A DNA stretch of 64,000 nucleotides from Molossus alvarezi (lineage: Eukaryota > Chordata > Mammalia > Chiroptera > Molossidae): assembly GCA_037176705.1 (NCBI GenBank), contig JBAWUJ010000077.1:124001-188000 (forward strand), given 5' to 3'. Of this stretch, positions 11,226 to 23,324 are shown piece after piece (position 1 is the stretch's first letter; every line of letters begins with the position of its first letter). The notes beneath the pieces were generated by a model that saw only the letters and a list, made by a program, of their open reading frames with translations, ran no database searches and had not been told where the DNA came from. Both the position numbers and the translations under genes were made by a program.

Positions 11226-12490
11226 ATTAGAATCTTGTGGAGAAAATTGGACAGCTACATGCAAAATAATAAAACTAGACCATCAACTTATATCATAAAC
11301 AAGTATAAACTCAAAGTGGATAAAAGACTTAAATGTAGCCAGTGAATCCATAAAAATCCTAGAAAAAAATTTAGGCAACAAAATTTTGACATTATATGCA
11401 GCAGAGTTTTCACTGATAAATCATCTAAGGAAACAGAAAAAAAAATAAAAAATGAACACAGGGGACTACATCAAACTCAAAAGCTTCTCACAGCAAAAGA
11501 AACAACCACCAAAATAGAAAGGCAAGCCACTGTATGGGAGAGCATAATTGCCAATGGTATATCAAATAAGTGGTTAATTTCCAAAATATATAGAGTACGC
11601 ATACAACTCAACAAAAGGAAGACAAAGAACCCAATTAAAAAATGGGCAGACGAACTAAATAGACACCTCTCCAAACAAGACATACAAATGGCTAAGAGAT
11701 ATATGAAGAAATGCTCAACAGCACTAATCATCAGAGAGATGCAAATTAAAACAACTATGAGGTATCACCTCACACGTGTCAGAAAGGCTGCCATCCCCAA
11801 ATCATCAAACAACAAGTGTTGGCGAGGGTGTAGAGAAAAGGGGACTCCAGTAGAGTGGTGGTGGGAATGCAGACTGGTGTAGCCACTATGGAAAACAATA
11901 TGGTGTTACCTTAAAAACTTAAAAATTGAACTTTCATTTGACCCAGAGATCCCACTTCTAGGAATATACCCCAAGAAGCCAGAAACACCCATCAGAAAGA
12001 ATATATGTATCCCCAGGTTTGTAGCAGCACTATTTACAATAGTTAAGATCTAGACACAGCGCGTGTCCATCTGTAAACAAATGGATAAAAAACCTGTGTT
12101 ACATATACACAATGGAGTACTCTGCAGATGTAAGAAAGAAACACCTCTTATCCTTTGAGACTACACAAAAAAACCTGGAAAGTATTATCTTAAGCAAAAC
12201 ATGCCAAAGACAAAGAGACAAGTATGATATGATCTCACTTATTTGTGGAATATAATGAACATAAGAGTCTGAGGAATGGAGTAGTCCCAGAAACGTGGAA
12301 GTGGGGCATAGACTGACAATGCTCAGAATAGTGGGTTGTGGAGGAGAGATAAACCACAGAACTTATATGCTTATATTCATGAACAATGCACATAGACAAC
12401 AAAGCTGGGGACAGGGCAGGAAGGGAGGGGGATGGGGATCAGTGGGGGGGGGAGAAACAACTGTAACAAAAATAATAAGTACATAAATAA
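11226..12490 (+). mobile_element. LINE-1 3' end (piece e)
   Basis: This 5'-truncated L1 starts at the ORF2 segment read as CWENWTAT in other copies. The C-terminal domain is frame-broken. Better stretches are the frame at 11688-11882 ([29 protein letters not shown]) and the tail near 12100-12250. The 3' UTR runs from about 12255 to 12460, with G-rich runs at 12405-12450. The A-rich 3' end (AAATAAATAC) is fused to piece f at about 12490. Confidence 0.87.
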
Positions 12491-12496
12491 ATACAC

Positions 12497-13535
12497 ACCG
12501 GAGACTACTTCAAACTGAAAAGCTGCAGCACAGCTAAAGAAATAACCATTAAATGGAAAGGGATTGTACTATCTGGAAGACTAAAATCACCAAAGATGCA
12601 TTGGATAAGAGTTAATTTCCAAAATGTAGAGTGCTTATAAAACTCAACAATACAAAGACAAAGAACTCAATTAAGAAATGGGCAGAGGAACTAAACAGAC
12701 ACCTCTCCAAACAGGAGATATAAATGGTAAAAGACATATGAAAAAATGCTCAACATCACTAATCATCAGAGAGATGCAAATTAAAACAACAATGAGATAT
12801 CACCACACACCTGTCAGAATGGCCGCCATCAACAAATCATCAAACTGCAAGTCTTGGCGAGGGTGTGGAGAAAGGACTACAGTACACTGCTGGTGGGAAT
12901 GCAGACTGGTGCATCCCCTTTGGAAAACAATATAGTATTACCTTAAAAACTTAAAAATTGAACTTCCATTTGACCCATGATCCCACATTTAGGAATATAC
13001 CCTAAGAAGGTGAAACACCCATCAAAAAGAATATATGTACCCACAGGTTTGTAGCAGCACTATTTACAATAGCTAAGATCTGGACACAGCCCAAGTGTCC
13101 ATCAGTAGACGAATGGATAGAAAAGCTGTGGTACATTTACACAATGAAATACAATGCAACTGTAATAGAGAAAGATCTTTTATCCTTTGAGACAACACGG
13201 AGGGACCTGGAAAGTATTATCCTAAGCAAAACTTGCCATACAGAGAAAGACAAGTATCATATGATCTCAAGTATTTGTGGAATATAATGAACATAACAGT
13301 CTGAGGAATGGGGTAGTCCCAGAAACATGGAAGTGGGGCACAGACTGACAATCCCCAGAATAGTGGGTGGTGGGAGAGAGATAAACTACAAAACTTGCAT
13401 GCATGAATTCATGAACAATGCACATAAACAACAAAGCTGGGGACAGGACAGTAAGGGAGGGGGAGGGGGAAATGAGTGGGGAGAGAGGAGAAACATCTGT
13501 AATAAAAATAAGTAAATTAATTAATAAAATATATT
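12497..13535 (+). mobile_element. LINE-1 3' end (piece f)
   Basis: L1 ORF2 C-terminal sequence starts at the GAGACTACTTCAAACTG block and runs to the 3' end (ACATCTGTAATAAAAATAAG, about 13515). It closely resembles 52185-53007. The open stretch 12678-12935 holds the [20 protein letters not shown] and [14 protein letters not shown] blocks. The cysteine motif carries changes ([11 protein letters not shown]). It starts where the 50075-53007 copy has an AAAT repeat, which suggests that recombination at AAAT tracts made the e/f junction. Confidence 0.85.
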
Positions 13536-13545
13536 AACAATCTAA

Positions 13546-14265
13546 AATATAAAATAAACAATGAATGAGTTCACAAGGATATCAAGAAAACTTATAAACT
13601 TCATGGAAACCAATGAAAGTGGACACACAACAACACAAAATCAATGGGATTCAGTGACAGTAGTTCTGATAGGGAAGTTTATACCCTCCATGTTTACCCC
13701 AGGAAACAAGATTTTCTAATTGACTATCTCACATCAGAACTTAAACAACTAGAGAGAAAATGAAACAAACAAACAAACAAAAGAAAACCTCAATCTAAGC
13801 AGTAGGAAATGAATACCAAAGAACAGAGTAGAAATAGACAACATAGAGACTAAAAACAATTCAAAAGATGAACAAATGGACAAATTTCTGGAAATACATA
13901 ATCTGCCAGCACTGAATGAGGAAGAGATAGAAAACTTGAACAGACCAATCAGAGCTAGACAATTTGAAGATATAATCAAAATCTCCCAGCAAACAAAAGC
14001 CCTGGCTTGGACGGCTTCACTGGGAAATTTTACTGAACATTCACAGAACTAACCCCCATTCTTATTAAACTATTTCAACAAATCCAAGAAGATGGAACAC
14101 TTCCAAACACATTTTATGAGGCCAGCATAATCCTAATTTCCAAACCAGATGAAGACACTACAAACAAAAGAAAACTACAGGCCAATATTCCTGATTAACA
14201 CGGATGCCAAAATTCTTAACAAAATATTAGCAAATCAAATCCAACAATGTATGAAACACACACCC
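13546..14265 (+). mobile_element. LINE-1 ORF2 internal fragment (piece g)
   Basis: This is ORF2 sequence from just after the EN domain (AACAATGAATGAGTTCAC) to the RT fingers ([18 protein letters not shown] codons at about 14200-14250), with frameshifts and an internal loss at about 13860. At that point the EN-RT linker jumps from the ATTCAAAAGA block to the DKFLEIHNLPALNEEEIENL region. It matches 50075-50770 and 26300-27270 and lacks the SINE present at 26636. It breaks off where the GC-rich block begins. Confidence 0.82.
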
Positions 14266-14533
14266 AAGTGAGGTCCTGAGGCCACTTCACCAGCTTAGGA
14301 CTCCACCAGCCCACCCTTTGGGAGTCCCTACAGGCGAGAACCAGGGAGGGGCCGGTGGCCAGGCTGGAGGGGCTGGTGACACTGGAGTGGAGGCAGGCAA
14401 AATCAAGGGTCTGGAGATGTGCGGGGTGGGTACAGGCAGGTCGGAGGGGCTGGTGACATCAGGGAGGGAGCAGGTGGGGCAGAAAGGTTGGTGACACAGT
14501 GTGGGGCAGTGGGTCAGAGGAACTGGTGACACC
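14266..14533. repeat. GC-rich composite block, copy 1 (partial)
   Basis: This GC-rich segment has no L1 similarity. It opens with CCCAAGTGAGGTCCTGAGG and CCACTTCACCAGC and continues as imperfect tandem units of roughly 35-45 bp built around GGGGCTGGTGACAC. The same opening, at the same L1 junction, occurs at 27281 and 36691. Here only the tandem part remains and the exon-like part is absent. On the minus strand the units read as Pro-rich peptide (VTSPS, PAPPAWPPAPP), which is probably a by-product of the base composition. Confidence 0.8.
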
Positions 14534-14731
14534 CACAATAGAGTACTATAAAAGGGTATATACCCATAACAGAGTACTATAAAGCTGTAAGAAAGAAAGT
14601 TCTCTTATCTTTTGAGACAACATGGAAAAACCTAGAGAGTATTATCCTTAATGAAGTATGCCAATCAAAGAAAGACAAATACCACATGATCTCACTTATT
14701 TGTGGAATATAATGTACAAAACAAGCAGATG
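14534..14731 (+). mobile_element. LINE-1 ORF2 tail fragment (piece h)
   Basis: About 200 bp correspond to the last codons of ORF2 and the start of the 3' UTR (GAGTACTATAAAGCTGTAAG, CACTTATTTGTGGAATATAA). The first 50 bases contain an imperfect direct duplication of ACCCAYAAYAGAGTACTATA. The 3' UTR is of the second type (ACAAAACAAGCAGATGAACA) and switches directly into ORF1 sequence at about 14732, so both ends are recombination joints. Confidence 0.75.
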
Positions 14732-17250
14732 AACATATCAGAAATAAAAAACATTGGAAAGTCTAAATAGCAGAGTAGAGGAAGCTTAAGACTGGATTAG
14801 TGAATTAGAAGATAAGGTAGAAAAAAATCAACCAATCAGAAAATAAAAAGGAAAAAAAAATTAAAAAAACAGGAAGAGAACTTAAGAGAACTGTTGGACA
14901 ACTGGAAACATAATAACTTTTGCATTATAGGACTCCCCAAAGAAGAAAATGAGCAAGTGTTAGAGTATATATTTGAAGACATAGTGAGAGAATACTTTCC
15001 TAATTTTGTGAAGGAAGAAGGCATTCAAGATTAAAAAGGACAGAGAGCCCCATGTAAGAAGAACCCAACCAGGCTCACACCAAGACGCATAGTAATTAAA
15101 ATGCCCAAAAGTAATAAAGATCATGATAAACATAGATCTTAATCCAAGACTACTCTACCCAGCAAAAGAAAGGCTAAGGGAATATATTAGCACCAAACCA
15201 GCACTGCAAGAAATGTTAAAAGGACTGCTATAATTAACAGGAGAAATAAGAAGAAAAATATAACCATTCTAAAAAAAATGGCAATATATAAATTCATAAC
15301 AATAATCACCTTAAATTTAAATGGATTGAATGCTCTGATAAAAAGACACCGAGTAGCTGATTAGATTAGAAAGCATGACTCATCTACATTTTGTTTACAA
15401 GAGACCCACCTCACAACAAAAGACTCACATAGATTGAAAGTGAAGGGATGGAAAAAATCTTCCAAGCAAACGAAAAACAAAAAAAATAAAGCTGGGGTAG
15501 CAATACTCATATCCCATAAAATAGATTTCAAATTGAAGACCATAACTTGAGATGAAGAAGGCCACTACATAATATTGAAAGGATCTATCCAACAGGAAGA
15601 TATAACCTTGATAAACATATATGCACCCAATATAGGAGCACCAAAATATATTTAAAATCTTCTGGAAGACTTCAAAGGAGTACCCAATAAAAATATAATC
15701 ATAGCAGGGGACTTCAACACAAGGCTGACATCACTGGATAGATCTCCTAGACAAAAAATTAGCAAGGAAACAGAGACTGTAAATGAAGTACTGGACCCAA
15801 TGGATTTAATAGATATTTACAGAAAATTACACCCCAAAACTACAGAATTCACATTTTTTTCAAGTGCACATGGGACATTTTCAAAGACAGACCACATGTT
15901 AGGACACAAATCAAGTCTCTACAAGTTCAAGAAGAGTGAAATCATATCAAGCATCTTCTCAGATCACAATGGCATGCAACTAGAAATCAATTGCAACAAG
16001 AACATGCAAAAACATTTGAACACATGGAAGCTAAATACCATGTTATTAAACTATGAATGGGTCAGTGAGGAGATCAAGGAAGAAATTAAAACTTCCTGGA
16101 ATCCAATGAAAATGAACACACAACAACACAAAATCTATGGGATACAGCAAAAGCAGTTCTGAGAGGGAAGTTCATAGCACTACAGGCCTACCTCAAGAAG
16201 AAAAAAAAAAATCTCTAATACACTACCTAACCTCACAACTTAAGGAACTAGAAAGCAAAAAAAAGAAAACCCCAGAGCAAGTAGAAGAAAGGAAATAGTA
16301 AAGATCAGAGCAGAAATAAATGACATAGAGTCCAAAAAATAAAAAATAAAACAATTCAAAGGATCAATGAAACAAAGAGTCGGTTTTTCAAAAAAGATAA
16401 ACAAGATTGATCGACCCTTAGCTAGACTCCCCAAAAAACAAAGAGAGACAACCAAAATACACAAAATCAGAAATGAAAGAGAAGTAAAAACTGATATCAT
16501 AGCCATACAGAAGATTGTTACCAACTACTATGAAAAATTTCATGGCAACAAATTCGCCATTCAAGCAAAATGGACAAACATTTAGAAACAGAGAGTTTCC
16601 CAAAACTGGACCTGGAAGAGATAGAAAACCTGAACATAACAATAACAAGAGAAGAAATTGAAGATGTAATCAAGACTCCCAAAAACAAAAGCCTAGGACC
16701 GGAAGGCTTCATAGGGGAGTTTTACCGAACATTCAAAGAAGAAATAACACCAATTCTCCTCAAACTACTTCAAAAAATTCAAGAAGAAGAAAGACTTCCA
16801 AAATTGTTTTATGAGGCCAGCAAAATTCTAATTCCAAAACCAGAAAAAGACATTACAAAGTAAGAAAACTACCTGCCAATATCCCTGATGAACATAGATG
16901 CCAATATCCCCCCAAAAAAATACTAGCAAATCTGATCCAGCGACACATCAAAAAAATTATTCACCATGACCAAGTAGGACACATCCCAGGAATTCAAGGC
17001 TGGTACAATATTCACAAATCAATAAATGTGATACACCACATAAACAAAATGAAAAATAAAAACCACATGATCATATCAATAGATTCCAAAAAAAAGTGTT
17101 CAAGAAAATCCAACATCCATTTCTGATAAAAACGCACAGCAATGTGGGATCTTATCTAGAGATAATAAAGACCATATATGAAAGACCTAGAACCAACATC
17201 ATACTCAATGTGCAAAAACTAAAAGTATTTCCCTTAAGAACAGGAACAAG
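14732..17250 (+). mobile_element. LINE-1 ORF1-ORF2 fragment (piece i)
   Basis: A central L1 segment enters in the ORF1 coiled coil (ISEIKNTLEGL-type codons) and runs through the end of ORF1 and the start of ORF2 at 15278 into the RT. It stops at about 17250, right after the LRTGT codons that precede the RT QGCP motif. The part of ORF1 between about 15110 and 15130 is deleted. It has no 5' UTR, C-terminus or 3' UTR. Non-L1 DNA follows with no A-tail, so the right end is a break and not a natural L1 end. Confidence 0.87.
15278..17250 (+). pseudogene. L1 ORF2, 3'-truncated (EN plus partial RT)
   Basis: This is L1 endonuclease-reverse transcriptase remnant. The ATG at 15278 is followed by an EN with stop codons and frameshifts (the stop at about 15363, after VAD, is an example). 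The GDFNT block lies at about 15709-15722 and a clean stretch at 15800-16162 ([20 protein letters not shown]). RT-domain stretches are 16367-16585 and 16570-16863 ([24 protein letters not shown]). It ends before the FADD catalytic motif, so it cannot encode a reverse transcriptase. Confidence 0.85.
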
Positions 17251-18454
17251 TTTCTGGTTCACCGCATGACAGAGTCTCCTTGTCACAGGGTTCGGGAAAA
17301 CTATTATCTGTGCTTTGGAGCTTTGGGTATATGTTTATATTATGAGCACAATAAATTACACCACCGGTCATGTTTTCCTCTTTCTGCTGACTGGTAGAAA
17401 GAGGGTGATGCACTGGAGAGGTCCCTTTGCCAGGTGCATAGGGTTTTACAGCATAGATGTTGTTACTCTGTCTCCTGGCGCTCTTATGCTTATCGCCTTA
17501 GTTTTCACTGGTTCAACTTTCTTCCCAACTGAAAACATAGGTCATTTTCCCACTTTATGTGTCTCTTTATGAGATGCCCTAATCTATTTCGGAAACAAGG
17601 CACCATATATAGCTGTGTTTTTATTTTTATTTTATTTATTTTAATAATTAGGAGTGGTCACTAAAGATTAAATGAAAATAATCTGAAGAAGACCAGTAAA
17701 AGAAGCCAAGTAGGGTGAAATAGAATATTAGGTAAAGAGAACTAGTAGAAACATTGATGAAAGTTTAGATTTTGGTAAACACTGGAAATAAAGGCTCGGC
17801 TCAGTAAGAGAATTGTATGGTTGGCTTTGACTACCAATCCAGAGGTAAGAAAGACTTGTAGGAAATGGGATTAGTTACCAGGAATAGGAAAAATGATGTA
17901 TTTTTGCATATATCTGGGATTATTTTGCACTGAGAAGTGGGGACGGGGCATATTTTCCCCTTTTGGCTTTTGTAATATCAGCTGTTCTATTTTCTTCACA
18001 AATAGCATTTCTATACTAGAGAGTACCAGACTCAGAATTATATGAATTAAGCAATCAAGTCCAGCAAGTTTTGTCCAGATTAGTATAGATTGCTTTAGTT
18101 GTGGTGGTTGCTGGTCCTATAGTACTTGATAATATCAGAATTGACTAGTAAAACCTTAATCCAAACAGACCATATTTATGGGAAAGCCATTTCATATTGC
18201 TCTTTGAATCACTCTTGAATATCAGGCTAGAAAATATTTTAAGAATAATCCACTCTAATCTCTATTAACAGTTGTTAATATGGGTTCAGACAAGTCACTT
18301 GCTCAAGATGGCAACAGATTAGGTGACAAACCAGAACTATATCAAGAACCAAAATCAATTGATTCATGAATCACCAATAATGCACAATGTCTCAATTATT
18401 ATAGGCCCCCCTGTTGAGAGCTTTGTACTATTTTTCTAATGGAAGCCAAGACTT
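17251..18454. other. Non-L1 sequence, with a probable MIR remnant near its end
   Basis: This is unique-looking AT-rich DNA. I see no conserved reading frame. The open frame at 17315-17572 has no recognisable domain. Around 18240-18350, the run TTCAGACAAGTCACTTGCTC followed by a GGTGACAAACCAGAA block resembles the plus-strand core of a MIR element. Nothing else is recognisable. Confidence 0.5.
18240..18350 (+). mobile_element. Possible MIR SINE remnant
   Basis: MIR is an ancient mammal-wide tRNA-derived SINE. The recognisable part is its conserved core: GTCACTTGCTCAAGATGGCA followed by an AGGTGAC and CCAGAA stretch, in the right order and spacing. It is strongly decayed and both ends are vague. 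Confidence 0.45.
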
Positions 18455-18655
18455 GCCTAGCTGGTGTGGCTCACTGGTTGAATGTCAACCCATGCACCAA
18501 AAGGTTGCCAGTTCGATTCCTGGTTAGGGCACATGCCCAGGTTGTGGGCCTGATCCCTAGTGGGGGGCATGCAGGAGCTAGACAATTGATGTTCTCTCTC
18601 ATTGATGTTTCTATCTCTCTAACATCAATAAAGAAAAAAATATTTTTTTAAAAAA
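18455..18655 (+). mobile_element. Bat VES-type SINE
   Basis: This is a complete SINE of about 200 bp. Its tRNA-like head (GCCTAGCTGGTGTGGCTCAC, A box) is followed by a B-box segment (GCCAGTTCGATTCCTGGTTA), the body (GGGCACATGCCCAGGTTGTG, TGATCCCTAGTGGGGGGC), a CT-rich stretch and the AATAAAGAAAAAAATATTTT tail. This is the classic bat SINE structure and the main evidence for a chiropteran source. A short direct repeat, AAGCCAAG before and AAGCCGAG after, may be the target-site duplication. Confidence 0.88.
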
Positions 18656-19155
18656 GCCGAGTTATATGTCTACTAGAAGTTGAAACCAGAGATTACTGAT
18701 TATTTGGAAATTCTATTTGGTCTAGGCTCTGTCCTGTGCCTGGCGGTGAGGTGAGCTAAAGGTGGGACTGGACGAGAAGACTGTCGAGATGGTTTCATAC
18801 AAAGCTGTGACAGAATGGGCCTAGTGATTCAAGATAGCTGACAAAATAAATAGAAGGAGATATATGCTTGCTTATTAAGTGCACACTGAAGTCATTATCT
18901 TGATGATTTAGGTAAAGGACCTTATTTTTGTTTAAAATTAAGATGAATGGGTGTAGTCAGGTTTTAAAAATTTCAATATCTCAATGATTATCTCATTTTA
19001 ACAATTTTAGTTTTGGTAATAAGGCAAAGCATTAGTTAGTAAATTTCTGCAGTTATACATCAAGATATTTTATATTTACAAAGCAAATTGTGATTGAGAG
19101 TTTAAAATTTAGGAAATATGTTTATTGTAAGCAATCTGAAAAGCTCAACTGAAAA
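18656..19155. other. Non-L1 sequence, nothing recognised
   Basis: AT-rich unique-looking DNA between two SINE-derived pieces. I find no coding frame, RNA gene or repeat family in it. Confidence 0.5.
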
Positions 19156-19168
19156 CAATATTCTTTCT

Positions 19169-19215
19169 CCAGACCACAGGTGGACGCTCCAACCGCTGAG
19201 CCAAACCGGCCAGGG
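19169..19215 (-). mobile_element. Tail-less 47-bp SINE head with perfect target-site duplication
   Basis: On the minus strand this reads as the first 47 bases of the bat SINE head (CCCTGGCCGGTTTGGCTCAG, then a GGTTGGAGCG block), covering the tRNA A box and nothing more. It is flanked by an exact 13-bp direct repeat, CAATATTCTTTCT, at 19156-19168 and 19216-19228. There is no B box, body or A-tail. This matches the published idea of tail-less retropseudogenes, although a later internal deletion could give the same result. Confidence 0.85.
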
Positions 19216-19228
19216 CAATATTCTTTCT

Positions 19229-19469
19229 TAAACACAGAAATTTTTGTTTCATCATGGGTTGTTTTAGTTACTGGAGTATCTCATCATCTAGGTAATTGCT
19301 TCAACTGTATTTTATTTCAGTCAGCAGACTATATTAACATGAAGCTTAGAATATAGACCTAAGGATATTTTTCTGCTGTTTGACTTTTAATCTTTATAAA
19401 TCTAGGTGAAGTAACAATAAAAAAAAAATGTACAACTCCCTTTGTTCATACCTTCTGGTAATAATAGTG
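19229..19469. other. Non-L1 sequence, nothing recognised
   Basis: AT-rich DNA between the SINE head and a MIR element. No feature is visible. Confidence 0.5.
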
Positions 19470-19690
19470 ACTTCAAACATTTAAAAAAGCTTTCCAATGC
19501 CTTCTCTTTTGAATCTTCTAATTTCATGGGGTAATCAGGGCAGGTCCAAGAACCTCATTTTACAGGCAAGAAAGCTGAGACCCAGAGAAGTGATTTCATG
19601 TCTGAATCAGAAGGTGAGTCAGGAATGGAATATGGACTAGAATCCAGTCCTCCTTACTCTTGGCCCCATACCTTTATCAACCCAATTGTC
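19470..19690 (+). mobile_element. MIR SINE
   Basis: This ancient tRNA-derived SINE is recognised from its conserved order of blocks: CCTCATTTTACAGGCAAGAA, GCTGAGACCCAGAGAAGTGA and TCAGAAGGTGAGTCAGGAAT, followed by a decayed 3' part (ACTAGAATCCAGTCCTCC). The orientation is plus. The divergence is typical of a mammal-wide relic older than the L1s here. Confidence 0.8.
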
Positions 19691-20269
19691 TAGCCATGCA
19701 CCCTCTCTGCTGGATCAAGTACAAAGACATAACAATATGTACTTCTTTTACTAGCCCACTTCTCCTAGCCCCATATCCAGTTTACTTGCTCAATTTATAG
19801 AGTAAGCTTCCTAAAATTAAATTTAATATTGAAGGAAACAGCCCTGTGTCTTTATTATTGATGCTATAATGAAAGCCTCTTGGTTGTCCACATTCACACA
19901 TGTCCGACCTGGACGATTGGAGGAATTACTATAATACGGACAGGATTTCTGACTACTGGGAGTGAGAAGCTATTATGAAAAATTTCCCATTTTTTCTTTT
20001 TCTTTACTCATTAACAGCTGGTTCTGAAATAAAGTTGGGCCTATGGGGATGTGTTCGCAAAGATGAAGTGGTTGGTTGTATTTAGCAGAACCAGTTATAA
20101 ACTGTGTCCTCATATGGGCTCTTCTCCAACCCTGCCTCACCCTTCTTAACCCCATGCTCTTGTTTCTTGGAGCTGCATGCCCTAATATAATATTGTGTGT
20201 CCTCATTCTCAGACCCTGATTCCTGGGGAAACCAGGCATGACACCAGGTTCACATCTGTCTCAGTTTTT
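19691..20269. other. Non-L1 sequence, nothing recognised
   Basis: Unique-looking DNA. An open frame on the minus strand (19973-20239) has no recognisable domain and no supporting context. I see no repeat family. Confidence 0.45.
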
Positions 20270-20645
20270 GGCTTACAGAGTTCTCCTCTACACTCCTACC
20301 TGGATTATCTCACAGCTTCTCACTATTGATTCAAATCTTACTCTACCTTCAAAATAGAATTAACATGCTACTTACAGAATTATTTTCTATAATGTCCCTG
20401 GTCCCATGTAATTTTTTTCTCTCAAAAACCTCCATCTTTACACTGAGCAAAGAAAACCACAACATACTTGTCTCTTTTATTACCAATCTTTAGAGATAAC
20501 TTGGTATAAACTAATCCTCTTAGCTAATTCATCAACACCTTAAATTCCTTGGGTTATTTATCTTTGTATCCCCAGAACCCGGCATGAAGTATTCAGTGGT
20601 TATTTCTCAACTGCACCCAATACAAGGGAAGAATAAATTGCTCAT
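20270..20645 (+). mobile_element. Probable L2 3' end
   Basis: A weak match to the 3' end of the ancient LINE L2. Blocks in order are ACCTGGATTATCTCACAG, then a decayed middle, then TTTATCTTTGTATCCCCAGA followed by ACCCGGCATGAAGTATTCAG and AAGAATAAATTGCTCA. The terminal TGTATCCCCAG...GGCA pattern is the best diagnostic. Ends are approximate. Confidence 0.5.
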
Positions 20646-23324
20646 TCTAATCAACTTAATCATCCATCTGCATGAAAACTTTGAATGGAGCATAACTCAA
20701 GGAGTGTGGCAGTACAGTTCTGCAGTCTGGTTACTTGTTCTGTGTTCATGTGAGAATAGTTGAGAATTAGAACCTTCATCTTTTTTTATGTCATGTTTTC
20801 TTTTTATGCACAGTTCTGTCTAGACCAAAGCATTTGGAAATTAAAGACAAGGAGCAAACTTAATAGTTCTAAGCATTTTTATTCTACATCTCATTAATTA
20901 TGATTCTTCTAAACTTCTATTTTTATCAAATGAAAAATTAGGCACAAAAATATGTGCACACCTAAAAAGGACCCATGGCTTTTGCACATAAGGAGGTGGT
21001 GTAGTGAACATTCCAAGGGTCAGATAAGCTCTCTGTACACACAAGTTTTGCTATAGTGTATCAAGAATGGAATAATTTGGTAAATTATTTTTTCCAAAAA
21101 CATCAATACATATAAAATGGACTGAGCAATCTAACATGTGTGTTTGTGTGCATTTTAGCTTAGAGTAAAATGATATCAAGAGTATAAAACTGTCAAAATC
21201 CTGGACTAGTTTTTCTATTACCTTATCTATATGATTCTTGGTAATGGAAAGATGGCTTAATATTAGAAATTAATAAGCTAAATTTCTCCTATATTTAAAT
21301 CACTTCTCAGTATTAAGTTAAGACCCTACAAAGGCAAATCAACTATTTTAGATTGTTGAGTTTCCAATGAAACACTTTTTTTTGCATTGGGTAGAGGGGT
21401 CAACGTTCCCTCGGCTCAGGGAGAGTAACACAACTGGCCTTTTCAGCCACTGACTTAACTCTCAGAAGAAATTAGTTATCTTGTTGGAGACTTTGGGAGA
21501 AGTTGAGCCTACCCTGTTCAGCCTTTCTTTCTCTTTTCCCTTTGGAAGACAACTGCTGTCAGGATGCACACATTCTCTGCAGAGCCTTCAAGCTGCAGGT
21601 TCTCCAAGTGAGGGCCCTGCTCCTGCAGAGGGTCTGGGGCCTGAGATGAATGAGTCTCTGTGTAATTCACATGTGAATTCCAGATGTCTTGTTTACCTAA
21701 TCCACAGGAATGAGTATCAGTTTAATTAAGGATAGAGGTGTTTATAATGTCCATCTTTCTGACTCTTTATATTGGTTCTGCATATAGGCAGACAAGAGGG
21801 TGGGTAGTTGTTTACAGGCTGCATCCAGCACCAACAGAACTCTTTACTTTCTCAGTGGTGGTGGTCAAGCTGCCTCAGAGCTCAAGGAACTGGAAGTGCT
21901 CATTGACCTCAATGGCAAGTGTACTGACAGCTACTTCCCACAGATGATTAAGAAGCAAAATGCTCTCAATAAGAAATTGTAAATAGTAAGCAATTGTACA
22001 TGCACATAAGAAATTTACTAACTATAAAATTAATTATGTTTCTGTGTAGTCAGAAGTGATAGAAGTTAAACATACTATTGCTTCTCCCGAGAGCAACAAA
22101 AATGTGTTCTCTTTGTGATTAGATATTCAGCCCTGTTAGAAGGACAAGATGGGTTGTATTAGAAAGCATGATATTGAATGCCATCAGTCAACTGTGGAAC
22201 CTTTATTCTGTAGAGCTATTCATTTGTTTTAGAATAAACATTCACATTGCCCTCCAGCTAGCAGCCCTGGAGATGAAAGGTATCATTTATAAACTGGTCG
22301 CATTTGCCTTTAAAAGTTAAAACTGTCTCATCCATTTCTTCCCCCAACTCTCCTTGACATCAATTTGAAAAGAAAAGATTATTCAGCTTATAACAGGATC
22401 TTATACATTAGAAATATTTTCTGGAATGACACATTTTTTTTTTTATGGTTTTGGGCTTTCTTGTGGGGTTTTCAGAAGAAGTGTTTTGACTTTAGACATT
22501 TGTGTTTCTGGAAAACATTATTTATCAGTCCAAGATTTTTGGTAAACTCTTTCTTCTGTGCTTGGAAAAGTCTTTAAAATATATTCCAAAACTATATGTA
22601 CAATTTTACCAAAAAGTAGGCAATGCTATAATTTTTACTTCATGCTTCAGTAGAGCAAGTACTAGATATTTGCAGACACAACCTTGGGTCTTACTGCTTT
22701 GCTCTTTGATCATAGACACGTGGCACATAAATTGCTTTTATACTCCTTTTTCACCTACTCCCAGGCACATACATATACAATCATGATTAAAAGCTCCTGA
22801 AAAGGCATCATTTAAATAGCCTCCTGGCAGGATAAAGTAGTACTGACCTTCTGAGTCTTTGACACCAAGTGAGTGATCTGTTCTTCATTGCTTCATAATA
22901 AAAAGCTGCATTCGGCATGTGTATTATGTACTGACCCCTCTCATGTAAGGCATTTTTTGTTTTAAACAATTTTGATGTGACTTTTATTCTTTGGGAATTT
23001 TCTTCCTTCTCACTCCTTTCCTTGTAGAAGCCCAGGCTTCAGGTAGATGTGATGGTTGAAGAGCACTTTTGTGTATGGAATCAATGGCAGCAATAAGACT
23101 GCAGAATTAACTACTGTTTCTCCCCTGTCAACCATGATACCTCCCTTTTTATTTTTTTTTTAAATGAAGAATGAATGAACATTTGACATTTGTCTCAGAC
23201 ATACCCAAAAAGGAGGGGGCATACTCTAGCATTTAGCTGTGCCATTTATGTGATTTTGTAAAAGATCTTGTTTCCTGATTAATGCGGCTTTTTGATTAGT
23301 GGGTTAAAACTGCTCCTGCATGCT
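20646..23324. other. Non-L1 sequence, nothing firmly recognised
   Basis: These 2.7 kb are unique-looking DNA. The frame at 21800-21982 (ELKELEVLIDLNGKC, DSYFPQMIKKQNAL) has a protein-like composition and could be a scrap of a processed pseudogene, but I cannot name a parent. Other short frames (21481-21729, 22365-22577, 22502-22786) look like chance. I found no tRNA, rRNA or clear repeat here. Confidence 0.45.

Noticed and set aside
21800..21982. 61-codon frame with protein-like composition
   Set aside because: It could be a scrap of a processed pseudogene, but there is no recognisable parent, no A-tail and no target duplication, so I did not list it as a gene.
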